Of a DNA stretch of 64,000 nucleotides, positions 35,452 to 43,918 are shown in pieces (positions within the stretch are counted from its first letter, which is position 1; each line of letters starts with the position of its first letter). The position numbers and the translations under genes are program-made. Origin of the DNA: Candidatus Desulfofervidus auxilii (GTDB taxonomy: Bacteria; Desulfobacterota; Desulfofervidia; Desulfofervidales; Desulfofervidaceae). The notes beneath the pieces were generated by a model that worked only from the letters and a program-made list of their open reading frames with translations, was not told where the DNA came from and did no database searches. The stretch lies in the NCBI RefSeq assembly GCF_001577525.1, contig NZ_CP013015.1, positions 439,974 through 503,973 of the forward strand. The letters are read 5' to 3'.

Positions 35452-35877
35452 TCAATCAACAATTTCTATCCCCATGCTCTTAGCAGTACCCTCTATGGTC
35501 TTTACTGCTGCTTCAAAGGTAGCTGCTGTAAGATCAGGCCATTTCTTTTTAGCTATTTCTTCTAGTTTCTTCCGGCTCACTTTACCTACAACTTCTTTTT
35601 TAGGTGTATGTGCCCCTTTCACAATCTGTGCCGCCTGTTTTAAAAGAACAGAGGCTGGAGGTGTCTTAGTGATAAAACTAAAGGAGCGATCTGCATAAAC
35701 AGTAATTATTACTGGAATAATGGTGCCCTCTTGATCCTTGGTTCTAGCATTAAAAGCCTTACAAAACTCCATAATATTGACACCATGTTGACCCAAAGCA
35801 GGACCTACAGGAGGTGAAGGATTTGCCTGACCAGCAGGAATCTGCAAACGAATAGAAGCAATCACTTTTTTTGCCAT
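35452..35877 (-). CDS. rplK: 50S ribosomal protein L11
   Basis: GTPase-centre protein. It has [40 protein letters not shown] and [20 protein letters not shown]. 141 residues, with the proline pair of the thiostrepton region intact. Confidence 0.98.
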   Translation of the reverse strand: MAKKVIASIRLQIPAGQANPSPPVGPALGQHGVNIMEFCKAFNARTKDQEGTIIPVIITVYADRSFSFITKTPPASVLLKQAAQIVKGAHTPKKEVVGKVSRKKLEEIAKKKWPDLTAATFEAAVKTIEGTAKSMGIEIVD

Positions 35878-35902
35878 CGATAAACCTCTTTATTAAAAAT
35901 TT

Positions 35903-36457
35903 TTAAACTTTAGCCAATTGAATTACGTCTAATTCTACCGGCGTTTCACGACCAAATATACTGATAAGTACCCGAACTTTACCCCTATCAGGAAAGACTT
36001 CACTTACTCTTCCGGTAAAATTAGTAAAAGGACCATCTACTATTCTTACCTGATCACCTTTTTCCACAGCAAATTTGGGCTTGGGTTTTCTTGCTCTTTC
36101 CTCCATTTGAAACTTAATCCTTTCTACCTCCTCTTCTGGAACAGGAATAGGGTTCTTCCCCCCTACAAATCCAGTCACTTTGGGAGTGCGACGTACCAAG
36201 TGCCAAAGTAAACTTTTTACTTCTTCATCCTGGTCAAAATCTAAGCATACCAACACATAACTAGGATAAAATTTTCGGGTTGAGGTTACTTTTTCCCCTT
36301 TAACCATCTCTACTACTCTCTCCGTGGGAACCAAAACTTCTTTGAAACAACGTTTTACCCTCTCATCTTTTTCATTCTGAACACGTTCTTCTAACCAATC
36401 CTTCACTTTTTCTTCAAAACCAGAATAAGTATGAATTATATACCATTTAAAGGCCAT
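35903..36457 (-). CDS. nusG: Transcription termination/antitermination protein NusG
   Basis: Binds RNA polymerase and couples it to ribosomes through S10. The NGN domain begins KWYIIHTYSGFEEKVKDWLE and includes FYPSYVLVCLDFDQ and RRTPKVTGFVGG; the KOW domain is KGDQVRIVDGPFTNFTGRVS. 184 residues. One base after secE. Confidence 0.98.
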   Translation of the reverse strand: MAFKWYIIHTYSGFEEKVKDWLEERVQNEKDERVKRCFKEVLVPTERVVEMVKGEKVTSTRKFYPSYVLVCLDFDQDEEVKSLLWHLVRRTPKVTGFVGGKNPIPVPEEEVERIKFQMEERARKPKPKFAVEKGDQVRIVDGPFTNFTGRVSEVFPDRGKVRVLISIFGRETPVELDVIQLAKV

Positions 36458-36458
36458 C

Positions 36459-36731
36459 TTAACCCAGAAACTTTCCTATTATAGTAGTATAAATTAAATC
36501 AATTATCCCAAAATAAGCTGCTATAAGCAACACAAAAATAATAACCACTACCGTAGAACCTATCAATTCTTTTTTACTTGGCCAAGTAACCTTCTTCAAC
36601 TCAACCTTTGTCTCACGCAGAAACTGCCTTGTCTGCCCCCACCAATTCAGGCTAGAACCCTTAAATGTCTTTAAAACCTCTCCTGGCACCTTTATTGTTT
36701 CCTTTTTTGTCTCTCTCTTTTTCTTTGGCAT
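36459..36731 (-). CDS. secE: Preprotein translocase subunit SecE
   Basis: Clamps SecY in the translocon. The 90-residue protein has a basic N-terminus, the conserved amphipathic segment TKVELKKVTWPSKKELIGST and one transmembrane helix (VVVIIFVLLIAAYFGIIDLI). ATG 36731 (MPKKKRE) is the real start; the longer open frame to 36776 simply reads through the tRNA-Trp gene. Confidence 0.95.
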   Translation of the reverse strand: MPKKKRETKKETIKVPGEVLKTFKGSSLNWWGQTRQFLRETKVELKKVTWPSKKELIGSTVVVIIFVLLIAAYFGIIDLIYTTIIGKFLG

Positions 36732-36746
36732 CTTCAGGCAACAAAA

Positions 36747-36823
36747 TGGCAGGCCAGGAGGGATTCGAACCCCCAACCCCCGGATTTGGAGTCCGGTGCT
36801 CTAGCCGTTAGAGCTACTGGCCT
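36747..36823 (-). tRNA. tRNA-Trp (CCA)
   Basis: Acceptor stem AGGCCAG/CTGGCCT, discriminator G and encoded CCA. D arm GCTC...GAGC; anticodon arm CCGGA-CTCCAAA-TCCGG with anticodon CCA; T loop TTCGAAT. It lies between rpmG and secE, the same place as in many proteobacteria. Confidence 0.97.
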
Positions 36824-36829
36824 GCGTCT

Positions 36830-36982
36830 TTATTTTCTCACTTCCTTATGAGCTATATGTCTCCTACAAAATGGACAATATTTTTTCAACTCTAAACGCT
36901 CTGGTGTATTCTTCTTGTTTTTAACGGTTGTATAATTCCTCCGTTTACACTGAGTACAGGCTAAACTTATTATAACACGCAT
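36830..36982 (-). CDS. rpmG: 50S ribosomal protein L33 (zinc form)
   Basis: A 50-residue gene read between tuf and tRNA-Trp. It begins [20 protein letters not shown], continues [20 protein letters not shown] and ends [10 protein letters not shown]. Both zinc pairs, C9-x2-C12 and C36-x2-C39, are present. Confidence 0.95.
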   Translation of the reverse strand: MRVIISLACTQCKRRNYTTVKNKKNTPERLELKKYCPFCRRHIAHKEVRK

Positions 36983-36988
36983 TGCTCA

Positions 36989-38188
36989 TTACTCCAATAT
37001 TTTAGTTACCACTCCAGCTCCAACTGTCCGCCCACCTTCTCTAATGGCAAATCGTAATCCCTCTTCCATGGCAATAGGCTCTAATAAACTCACTTCTAAA
37101 TTCACATTGTCTCCAGGCATCACCATCTCTACTCCCTCAGGTAAACTCACTACCCCCGTCACATCAGTAGTCCTAAAATAAAACTGCGGCCTGTATCCTG
37201 GAAAAAATGGTGTGTGCCTCCCACCTTCTTCTTTGGTCAATACATATACCTCAGCCTTAAATCTAGTGTGAGGAGTAATACTGCCAGGAACCGCTAATAC
37301 CATACCCCTCTCTACCTCATCCTTCCCTATCCCTCTTAACAATACTCCTATATTATCACCTGCCCTACCTTCATCCAATATCTTCCTGAACATCTCTATA
37401 CTGGTGGCTACTGTCTTCCGTGTAGGCCCTAATCCCACTATCTCTACTTCTTGTCCTGGTTTGATAATACCCCTCTCTACTCTACCTGTCACTACCGTCC
37501 CTCTTCCACTAATGCTAAATACATCCTCTATGGGCATCAAAAATGGCTTGTCTAATGGCCTCACTGGCTGCGGTATGTATTCATCTATGGCATCTAATAA
37601 TTGCCATATCGGACCACACCACTTACATTCCCTCTTCCCACATCCACATTCCAAGGCCTTTAAGGCACTTCCTTTTATCACTGGCACCTCATCACCAGGA
37701 AATTCATATTTGCTCAAAAGCTCCCTTACTTCTAATTCCACTAATTCAATTAATTCTTCATCTTCTACCATGTCTACTTTGTTTATAAATACTACTATGG
37801 ATGGCACTCCTACTTGCCGGGAAAGCAATATGTGCTCCCTGGTCTGAGGCATGGGACCATCATCCGCAGCTACTACCAATATAGAACCATCCATCTGGGC
37901 TGCACCAGTAATAGTGTTCTTAATATAATCTGCATGCCCAGGACAATCTATATGAGCATAGTGCCTCTTATCTGTCTCATATTCTACATGGGCAATGGCT
38001 ATAGTAATCCCCCTCTCCTTCTCTTCAGGTGCCTTGTCTATTTCTTCAAAGGGAATATATTTGGCTAACTTCTGCTTTTCCAATATCTGAGTTATTGCTG
38101 CTGTCAAAGTAGTCTTACCATGGTCTATATGACCAATAGTGCCTATGTTTATATGTGGCTTCTTCCTCTCAAACTTCTGTTTCCCCAT
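36989..38188 (-). CDS. tuf: Elongation factor Tu (copy 2)
   Basis: Second tuf gene, in the classical tufB place between the four-tRNA cluster and rpmG. Protein sequence identical to the copy at 21143-22342, including the Cys cluster at residues 181-191. The one DNA difference I noticed is a silent His codon (position 38153). The 5' flanks differ: here GGGAGGTAGTAG precedes ATG. The identity across 1.2 kb implies ongoing gene conversion rather than recent tandem duplication, because both copies sit in their ancestral contexts. Confidence 0.98.
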   Translation of the reverse strand: MGKQKFERKKPHINIGTIGHIDHGKTTLTAAITQILEKQKLAKYIPFEEIDKAPEEKERGITIAIAHVEYETDKRHYAHIDCPGHADYIKNTITGAAQMDGSILVVAADDGPMPQTREHILLSRQVGVPSIVVFINKVDMVEDEELIELVELEVRELLSKYEFPGDEVPVIKGSALKALECGCGKRECKWCGPIWQLLDAIDEYIPQPVRPLDKPFLMPIEDVFSISGRGTVVTGRVERGIIKPGQEVEIVGLGPTRKTVATSIEMFRKILDEGRAGDNIGVLLRGIGKDEVERGMVLAVPGSITPHTRFKAEVYVLTKEEGGRHTPFFPGYRPQFYFRTTDVTGVVSLPEGVEMVMPGDNVNLEVSLLEPIAMEEGLRFAIREGGRTVGAGVVTKILE

Positions 38189-38208
38189 CTACTACCTCCC
38201 TAAAAATA

Positions 38209-38284
38209 TGGAGCCCACGACCGGACTTGAACCGGTGACCTCTTCCTTACCAAGGAAGTGCTCCACCGTCTGAGCTACGTGGGC
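38209..38284 (-). tRNA. tRNA-Thr (GGT)
   Basis: Acceptor GCCCACG/CGTGGGC with encoded CCA. Anticodon arm CTTCC-TTGGTAA-GGAAG, anticodon GGT. T arm with TTCAAGT. Last tRNA before tuf, matching thrT of E. coli. Confidence 0.97.
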
Positions 38285-38287
38285 CCT

Positions 38288-38364
38288 TGGAGCGGGAGAC
38301 GGGATTCGAACCCGCGACCCTCAGCTTGGAAGGCTGATGCTCTTACCAACTGAGCTACTCCCGC
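38288..38364 (-). tRNA. tRNA-Gly (TCC)
   Basis: Acceptor GCGGGAG/CTCCCGC, discriminator T, encoded CCA. Anticodon arm TCAGC-CTTCCAA-GCTGA, anticodon TCC; T loop TTCGAAT. Corresponds to glyT. Confidence 0.97.
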
Positions 38365-38368
38365 TCAC

Positions 38369-38453
38369 TGGTGGAGGGGGGAGGATTTGAACCTCCGAAG
38401 GCAGAGCCAACGGGTTTACAGCCCGTCCCCTTTGGCCACTCGGGAACCCCTCC
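38369..38453 (-). tRNA. tRNA-Tyr (GTA)
   Basis: Type II tRNA with a long variable arm. Acceptor GGAGGGG/CCCCTCC, encoded CCA; anticodon arm ACGGG-CTGTAAA-CCCGT, anticodon GTA. Corresponds to tyrU. Confidence 0.97.
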
Positions 38454-38464
38454 ATGTTCACCTC

Positions 38465-38540
38465 TGGAGCTGGCGGAGGGACTTGAACCCACAACCTGCT
38501 GATTACAAATCAGCCGCTCTGCCTATTGAGCTACGCCAGC
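38465..38540 (-). tRNA. tRNA-Thr (TGT)
   Basis: Acceptor GCTGGCG/CGCCAGC with encoded CCA; anticodon arm GCTGA-TTTGTAA-TCAGC, anticodon TGT. First gene of the long minus-strand block; corresponds to thrU. Confidence 0.97.
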
Positions 38541-38594
38541 ACAAACTTGTAATTTAAACTATTTAACCCTAAAAAGCAAGACCTTAACTACCTG

Positions 38595-38623
38595 TTTTTA
38601 TCATAGGAAAAATTATTCGTCAA
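38595..38623 (-). promoter_or_regulatory. Probable promoter of the tRNA-tuf-rpo-ribosomal block
   Basis: TTGACG (38618-38623) and TAAAAA (38595-38600) are separated by exactly 17 bases on the minus strand. A start near 38588 would give a leader of roughly 45-50 bases before tRNA-Thr. It is the only good promoter-like pair between the cluster and metF. Confidence 0.55.
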
Positions 38624-38678
38624 TGTTTTAGGACATATGCATTTTTTCATCCATGGGATTAAAAATCTTTATTGTCTT

Positions 38679-39605
38679 CTATTCAACTTTGGTATCCCTT
38701 CTGATAATGTGCCCAGGTTGGGCTGAAAGCTGGATAGAATCTCTAACACCCAAATATTCATAAATTTTAAATATAGGTCTAGAATTATTGAGAGTATAAA
38801 AATGGATTCCTCTAACATTGTGGTCAACTAAGTCACGAACTTGTTCTGTTGCCCAATGAATTCCTATTTTTTCCACATATTCATCGCTTTCTGCCCGCAT
38901 AACTGACTTTAACAGAGGAGCCGGTAAGCGAGAGCCAGCAGCTAATTCTGCCATGCGGATCATTCCTTGATAAGAGGTAATGGGTAAAATTCCTGCAATA
39001 ATGGGGACATGGATACCTACCAATTCACACCTTTCGCAAAAGTCGTAAAAGTCTCTATTGTCAAAAAAAAGCTGTGTAACAATATAATCGGCCCCAGCAT
39101 CAACCTTTGCCTTAAGGTATTCTATTTCTTTAAGACGGTTGGGAGTTTCAGGGTGTCCTTCAGGATAACCGCCAACACCGATGCTCATATGAGGGAAGTG
39201 TTTTTTGATGAAGGCTACCAAATCGGCTGCATATTTAAAATCACCTTTAAGTGAAGACAATTTCTCTCCTTTAGGGGGATCACCCCTTAAAGCCAGAATA
39301 TTTTCCACACCACTTTGGTTATACTTCTCAAGAATTGACCTAATTTCCTCTTTAGTAGAACCAATACATGAAAGATGAGATACTACAGTCAAACCTGTTT
39401 CTCTCTGAATTTGGGTCACTAGGTTGTAAGTCCGGTCCCGCGTCGATCCACCAGCCCCATAGGTAACATTTACATATGAAGGTTTGAGAAGCATCAACTC
39501 TGAGATGGTATCAAAAAGTTGCTTCCAACCAGTATCTGTTTTAGGAGGAAAAAATTCAAAACTGAAAGAAATCTTTGTGTCATTAAGAATATCTTTAACC
39601 CGCAT
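38679..39605 (-). CDS. metF: Methylenetetrahydrofolate reductase
   Basis: Flavoenzyme that reduces 5,10-methylene-THF to 5-methyl-THF, the methyl donor for methionine synthesis; in acetogens and sulfate reducers it also serves the Wood-Ljungdahl methyl branch. TIM-barrel motifs FSFEFFPPKT, VNVTYGAGGSTRDRT, LALRGDPPKGE and YIVTQLFFDN with the usual Glu (EFF), Asp (GDPP) and Gln (TQLFFD). 308 residues, full length. Stands alone; the metE product at 55022-57277 could use its product. Confidence 0.96.
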   Translation of the reverse strand: MRVKDILNDTKISFSFEFFPPKTDTGWKQLFDTISELMLLKPSYVNVTYGAGGSTRDRTYNLVTQIQRETGLTVVSHLSCIGSTKEEIRSILEKYNQSGVENILALRGDPPKGEKLSSLKGDFKYAADLVAFIKKHFPHMSIGVGGYPEGHPETPNRLKEIEYLKAKVDAGADYIVTQLFFDNRDFYDFCERCELVGIHVPIIAGILPITSYQGMIRMAELAAGSRLPAPLLKSVMRAESDEYVEKIGIHWATEQVRDLVDHNVRGIHFYTLNNSRPIFKIYEYLGVRDSIQLSAQPGHIIRRDTKVE

Positions 39606-39635
39606 GAAGATAAATTATCTAAAATTCGCAATTTG

Positions 39636-40064
39636 TCAATGCTTCCTTATTGTCTTTGATTTTAATTTTCTATCTGTGACAATAAAAATCTTCCTCACCC
39701 CAGCCAAACGTGCCCTATCTATTACCCTTACTACCCATTCTATAGGGGTAGCCTTATCTGCCTTAATAGTCACCATTAAATAATTTGTCTCTTTTATCTT
39801 ATGACAAAAAATTTGATAAACTTGTTCTAGGCTCACCTGTTTTTTCCCTAAAAATGTTTCGCCCTTGGCAGTGAGGTAAACAGTTAATCCTTCTGTCTTC
39901 TGTATCGGGGTAGCAGTTTTAGCGTAAGGTAAACGGACACCAATACCTTCCTCCCTCAAAAAATTGGCGGTAAGTAAGAAAAAAATAAGTAAAAGAAATA
40001 CCATATCAATGAGAGGGGTAAGGTTAAACTCTAGTTTAAGAGTTTTCTTTTTAAATTCAATCAT
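39636..40064 (-). CDS. exbD: Biopolymer transport protein, ExbD/TolR family
   Basis: Single-span inner-membrane protein of a proton-driven motor that energises outer-membrane processes. The transmembrane segment NLTPLIDMVFLLLIFFLLTA contains the essential Asp. A periplasmic domain follows with KADKATPIEWVVRVIDRARL. 142 residues. Overlaps the exbB-like gene by eight bases. Which outer-membrane partner it serves (Tol-Pal or TonB) cannot be told here. Confidence 0.9.
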   Translation of the reverse strand: MIEFKKKTLKLEFNLTPLIDMVFLLLIFFLLTANFLREEGIGVRLPYAKTATPIQKTEGLTVYLTAKGETFLGKKQVSLEQVYQIFCHKIKETNYLMVTIKADKATPIEWVVRVIDRARLAGVRKIFIVTDRKLKSKTIRKH

Positions 40065-40680
40065 TCTGGAAAAATCCCTGTTTTTCTAAAAGATTTAAGA
40101 TACTATTTAGACAGTCTTCTAGTTCAGCCATATAATTATTGACCCAGTTAGTAAAATAACTATAAAACATAAGCGTGGGAATGGCTACCGTAAGACCAAA
40201 AGCAGTAGTTATCATAGCTTCCCAAATACCGCCAGCCAAAAATCCAGCATTGACCTTGTTGCCCATTTTTTCCACTACCATAAATGCCTTAATCATGCCC
40301 GTAACCGTTCCTAGCAATCCTAAAAGAGGAGAAATGTTAGCAATGGTGGCCAAAGTGGGCAAATAGCTTTCTAATTTCTTCAGCTCTTTCTGACCCGATT
40401 GAAATAGGATTTTTTCCATAGTTAATCTACTGGGTGTATTTGTTAAACAGTAACCAAGTTCTCTAATCAAGTAATGGGAAGAATGCAAGGCTTGTTCTTT
40501 AGCTATTTTTACATCTCCATGAGCAACTAGTTTTTTAAATTTTAAAAGAGCAGAGATAGAACCAGACTTTCTAACCTGGAAATACTGAACAAATTTCTCA
40601 ATAACAATACCTAGGGCAATAACAGAACACAATAAGATAGGATACATTAAGACCCCACCTTTTACAAATAACTCCCACAT
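40057..40680 (-). CDS. exbB: Proton channel protein, ExbB/TolQ/MotA family
   Basis: Partner of the ExbD-like protein. The first membrane helix is MYPILLCSVIALGIVIEKFV; later helices include IANISPLLGLLGTVTGMIKA and AMITTAFGLTVAIPTLMFYS, the family signature. 207 residues, three transmembrane segments. First gene of the two-gene unit. Confidence 0.92.
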   Translation of the reverse strand: MWELFVKGGVLMYPILLCSVIALGIVIEKFVQYFQVRKSGSISALLKFKKLVAHGDVKIAKEQALHSSHYLIRELGYCLTNTPSRLTMEKILFQSGQKELKKLESYLPTLATIANISPLLGLLGTVTGMIKAFMVVEKMGNKVNAGFLAGGIWEAMITTAFGLTVAIPTLMFYSYFTNWVNNYMAELEDCLNSILNLLEKQGFFQND

Positions 40681-40707
40681 TAATAATCTCTCCTTAAGGG
40701 TCTTATT

Positions 40708-41238
40708 TTATGGCCAATACCAATATGGTGGTCCATACCATAAAGGATAGTTAGGATAAGTAAACCAATAATGATAAATATCAACCCTCTCTGGGCGTAA
40801 TTCCCAAAGATGAATTTTCTTTGCTTCTAGAAAGGGGTAAGTATATTGAATCTCCCCCAGGGGAAGTTTTTTTATCCCTTTTATTTCTCCAATTACGGTA
40901 ATTTTTCTCCCTGGAGCATAAATGGCCACATCTAAATAATCTTTATACAATATGAGAAATCTCCCCTCTGATTTGTCTACCTGTTTCGGTCTCCCTCTTC
41001 TATCTAGGGGAAGGGCAAGCACTTCAAAAAGTGTGCCTTCTTTTTTATTTATACTTTTTAAGATTTCTCCACCCCACATAACAGTCTTCCCTTTAAATAA
41101 CTGGGGTTTTTTTTGCACCTGTGAAATAGTGATATTTGGCATTATCTCTTTTTTTAATTCTGGTGGAACTATAGGAGCACCACATGAAAATAGAAGAAAA
41201 ATAACAAAAATCCAGATAAATTTATTTACCTTTCCCAC
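40708..41238 (-). CDS. Slp-like outer-membrane lipoprotein
   Basis: Resembles Slp/YeaY-type lipoproteins: PPELKKEIMPNITISQVQKK, then FKGKTVMWGGEILKSINKKE, VLALPLDRRGRPKQVDKSEG and GRFLILYKDYLD. GTG 41238 is chosen because AAGGA lies about eight bases upstream and it gives a compact signal peptide with lipobox LFSC and Cys19; the longer frame to 41304 would bury it. The C-terminus is Tyr/Trp/Pro-rich. It may be co-transcribed with exbB/exbD downstream. Confidence 0.8.
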   Translation of the reverse strand: MGKVNKFIWIFVIFLLFSCGAPIVPPELKKEIMPNITISQVQKKPQLFKGKTVMWGGEILKSINKKEGTLFEVLALPLDRRGRPKQVDKSEGRFLILYKDYLDVAIYAPGRKITVIGEIKGIKKLPLGEIQYTYPFLEAKKIHLWELRPERVDIYHYWFTYPNYPLWYGPPYWYWP

Positions 41239-41349
41239 TTTCTTATTCCTTTTTTGACATAATACCATATCTTGAAACAAAATAAAGTAAAATTTTAAAA
41301 ACATAGCTTCACCTGAGGGGAAGAGAAATAATTAAACTCACAATAGGTA

Positions 41350-41378
41350 TTGGACAATCCTTAAATATCTATTAAAAT
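41350..41378 (+). promoter_or_regulatory. Possible promoter of the WbqC-type gene
   Basis: TTGGAC (41350-41355) and TAAAAT (41373-41378) with 17 bases between them. The GTG start of the gene lies only six bases past the -10 box and has no Shine-Dalgarno site, so a leaderless transcript is possible. Confidence 0.35.
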
Positions 41379-41384
41379 ATCTCT

Positions 41385-42086
41385 GTGCTAAATATTGCCT
41401 GCCATCAACCAAGTTTTATGCCTTGGCCTGGATTTTTTTATAAGGCTGCAAACACAGATGTTTTGGTGCTTTTGGACCATGTGCAATTTCCTTTAGGCGC
41501 TTCGTGGATAAATAGAAATCGGTTGAAAAATGCAGGAGGATTTTTCTGGGTTACTGTGCCTGTTTGGAAAAAAAATAGAGGAAAACAGCCTATAAATAAA
41601 GTAGAAATATGTAATGAAAAGAATTGGCAGAAAAAACATTATCAAAGCCTTTTTCATGCTTATACACATGCTCCTTACTTTAAAGAACACATTGGTTTCT
41701 TTGAAAAGGTATATCAGAAAAAATGGTATAGACTTTTGGATTTAAACCTGGTAATTCTTAATTATTTTTTGAATGTTATAGGCATTGATAAGAAACCTAT
41801 TTTGAGTTCCTCATTAAATGTGAATAATAAAGGAACAGCCCTTATTATTGAAATTTGTGAGAAGTTAAATGCTAATTGCTATGTAACTCTTTCTACCAGT
41901 AAAAGCTACATTGATACAGAGGCTTTCAGGAATAAGGGTATTATTGTAAAATTTCTTCATTTTAAACCCCCTGTTTATCCCCAATTATGGGGAGAGTTTC
42001 TGCCAAATCTTTCTATGGTAGATTTATTATTAAATTGTGGTCCTAAGGCTTTAGAAATTATAAAAAATAAAAGGAGTCAAAAATGA
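41385..42086 (+). CDS. WbqC family protein
   Basis: WbqC-like proteins occur in polysaccharide and sugar-modification clusters, but their reaction is not settled. Family features: CHQPSFMPWPGFFYKAANTD, VLLDHVQFPLGASWINRNRL and KNAGGFFWVTVPV. 233 residues. GTG start without a visible ribosome site. The last bases overlap the next gene (ATGA), making a two-gene unit with a HepT-like protein. No glycosyltransferases lie nearby, so the target is unknown. Confidence 0.85.
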   Translation: MLNIACHQPSFMPWPGFFYKAANTDVLVLLDHVQFPLGASWINRNRLKNAGGFFWVTVPVWKKNRGKQPINKVEICNEKNWQKKHYQSLFHAYTHAPYFKEHIGFFEKVYQKKWYRLLDLNLVILNYFLNVIGIDKKPILSSSLNVNNKGTALIIEICEKLNANCYVTLSTSKSYIDTEAFRNKGIIVKFLHFKPPVYPQLWGEFLPNLSMVDLLLNCGPKALEIIKNKRSQK

Positions 42087-42538
42087 ATCCCAAAAAGACT
42101 GAAAGAAAATTAATTACTCGTATGATCTGGATAGGAAAAACACTGACCATTTTACAATCACTGCCTCTAGATAACTATGAAACCTTTACTGCCGATGAAG
42201 GTAAGTTCTTAAATGCCAAAGGTTATCTGCGAAGGGGTATGGAAGGTTTACTTGACCTAGGCAAGTGTATTTTGGAAAATTATTTTTCTATTATTGTTTC
42301 TCAATATCAGGAAATACCTGTAAAACTTGAAGAAAATGCAGTATTGACCAAAGAAGAAAGTGCATTACTTAAGACCTTAGCCAATTATTGTGAGTATTTT
42401 ACTAACTCCTTTGAGGAAATAGGTAAAGAAGAGCTATATAACATCTGTAAGCAACAAATAGGCAATCTTTGGCAACTTAAAGGTGCTTACTCTAGATGGA
42501 TAGAAAACAATTTTCAAACAGCACATATTTTACATTGA
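42083..42538 (+). CDS. HepT-like (DUF86-type) helical protein, catalytic motif not seen
   Basis: 151 residues, all-helical, with the layout of HepT/DUF86 proteins: an N-terminal helix ITRMIWIGKTLTILQSLPLD, then FLNAKGYLRRGMEGLLDLGK, then a C-terminal helical part. The RX4-6HXY ribonuclease motif of active HepT toxins is not seen; the matching stretch reads LANYCEYFTNSFEEIGKEEL. No MntA nucleotidyltransferase gene is adjacent. GGAG before ATG; overlaps the WbqC-type gene. Probably not a toxin in the usual sense. Family call is moderate. Confidence 0.5.
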   Translation: MNPKKTERKLITRMIWIGKTLTILQSLPLDNYETFTADEGKFLNAKGYLRRGMEGLLDLGKCILENYFSIIVSQYQEIPVKLEENAVLTKEESALLKTLANYCEYFTNSFEEIGKEELYNICKQQIGNLWQLKGAYSRWIENNFQTAHILH

Positions 42539-43648
42539 CTAAGTATAAGCATTTCCTAAAAGGTGCTGATTGCCGATTTTTATTCTTTTTAGCCCTGCTT
42601 GCTTAGCTACTTCCATGCATCTTTCAGCATGACTAAAAGAAGTAGTAGGTAAATCTCTTAAAACAAAACTAGGATAAAAGGCTAAAAGAGAGTATGGGAT
42701 GTTTGAATCAAGCTGAGCAATGAAGTGGGTTATTTTTCTCACCTCTTCCACATCCACATATCCAGGCACAAGTAATGTGCTGGCAATTAAAAACGGAGGA
42801 CTGGGACGTTTTTTGCTTAAACTGGCTAGCCAGGCAAAGTTTTCTAGAGTTTGCCTATTAGATACACCACACAGTGCCTTATGAACTCCTTCATGCCAGG
42901 CCTTTAAGTCAAATTTAATGCAGCCTCCACTAGCTAGAGAAATCTTGGCCATCTGTTTTAAAATTTTGGGATTAACTGCTCCATTTGTTTCCCAGCATAT
43001 TCTTATAATAGATTTATCTTTGCGTTTTAGAATTTTTCTGGAGACTGCTAAGGCATGGATAATTTGTGGTGTGGGGTCACCGCCAAAGTAACAGACGCAA
43101 CTTACATTTTTCTTAAAACAGGCCTCCACCAGTTCATTTATACTTACCCAATGGGGATGTCTAAACCCCTCTTTAAAAGACCAATTTTGACAATATAGAC
43201 AATTAAAATTACATGCCTGATAAAATACTGCCAGATTGTAATATTCCAATTCAGGTCCTTTTGTATAAGCATATTGAGGATAGCCTGAACCGGTTCCTCC
43301 TGGGCACACCCAGTCAGCTACACAATTTGTAGGTAATGGGTCATAATAAAAATGAAGATTGCCTTTTATTGTTCCTCCCCCAATTTTTCCATTAATATTT
43401 TTTCTTATTCCACAATAACCTACTTCCTGTGAACTTATCACACATTTATTTACACATAACCTACACTGAATTCCTTTGGGGTTTTTGGTTACATAAGGTG
43501 GTAACCCAAAAGATTGACGGCTAGCAGCATGAAGAGAAAAGATTTCCTCTTTTATTGAATCCCAATAATCACGTAGGCATTGATAACAATAGCCTAATAC
43601 ATTGGAGATATTAACTCCTTCTTTCCCACAAATCTTACACTTTCCCAT
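42539..43648 (-). CDS. Radical SAM protein, PflA-like
   Basis: Radical SAM enzyme of the pyruvate-formate-lyase-activase-like group. The cluster motif is CNFNCLYC (C-x3-C-x2-C) after FYQA. The N-terminal part has extra cysteine pairs, CKICGK, CYQC and CRLCVNKC, likely metal sites. Later segments CVCYFGGDPTPQ and CIKFDLKAWHEGVHKALCG fit the fold. 369 residues. It resembles the radical SAM partner of the AmmeMemoRadiSam group, but no MEMO1 or AMMECR1 gene is nearby, so the substrate is unassigned. It converges on the HepT-like gene. Confidence 0.8.
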   Translation of the reverse strand: MGKCKICGKEGVNISNVLGYCYQCLRDYWDSIKEEIFSLHAASRQSFGLPPYVTKNPKGIQCRLCVNKCVISSQEVGYCGIRKNINGKIGGGTIKGNLHFYYDPLPTNCVADWVCPGGTGSGYPQYAYTKGPELEYYNLAVFYQACNFNCLYCQNWSFKEGFRHPHWVSINELVEACFKKNVSCVCYFGGDPTPQIIHALAVSRKILKRKDKSIIRICWETNGAVNPKILKQMAKISLASGGCIKFDLKAWHEGVHKALCGVSNRQTLENFAWLASLSKKRPSPPFLIASTLLVPGYVDVEEVRKITHFIAQLDSNIPYSLLAFYPSFVLRDLPTTSFSHAERCMEVAKQAGLKRIKIGNQHLLGNAYT

Positions 43649-43754
43649 AATATTATTCTAAACTTCTTTGAGATAAAAACAACTGGAATTTCCAAAATCC
43701 GCCATTGATTTTTTATTCTATTTTAATGAGGTTAACTTCACTAACCTATTTATA

Positions 43755-43918
43755 GTTTAGCAGATTGCTCCGTTAAACCATCAAGACCAAGCCCTTCAGG
43801 GTGGCTTTCGCCAGTCTTGATGACACTTCGCAGAAGGATTACAGGTGCAGTACCAGATATAGGCGCAGATGAATTTATGGCTACTCCTACGCCTGACCTT
43901 AAAGTCTTTACATTAAGG
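43755..43918 (-). ncRNA. Candidate structured RNA after the RelE-type toxin
   Basis: On paper this stretch folds densely. An outer helix pairs 43779-43787 with 43814-43822 (CATCAAGAC/GTCTTGATG). It encloses two hairpins, CCC-TTCA-GGG (43792-43801) and TGGC-TTTC-GCCA (43802-43813; GAAA tetraloop on the minus strand). That makes a three-way junction with almost no unpaired bases. A flanking stem pairs 43755-43762 with 43766-43778, and CCTTAA/TTAAGG (43897-43918) covers the toxin stop. Orientation is inferred from the GAAA loop. It could be an RNA of a lost TnpB/IscB-type element; no nuclease gene is present. Confidence 0.4.

Noticed and set aside
36732..36776. N-terminal extension of SecE
   Set aside because: These codons are the 3' part of tRNA-Trp; family members start at MPKKK.
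36989..38188. Second tuf copy as an assembly duplication
   Set aside because: The flanks differ on both sides and match the classical tufB context (four tRNAs, rpmG, tRNA-Trp), so it is a real second gene.
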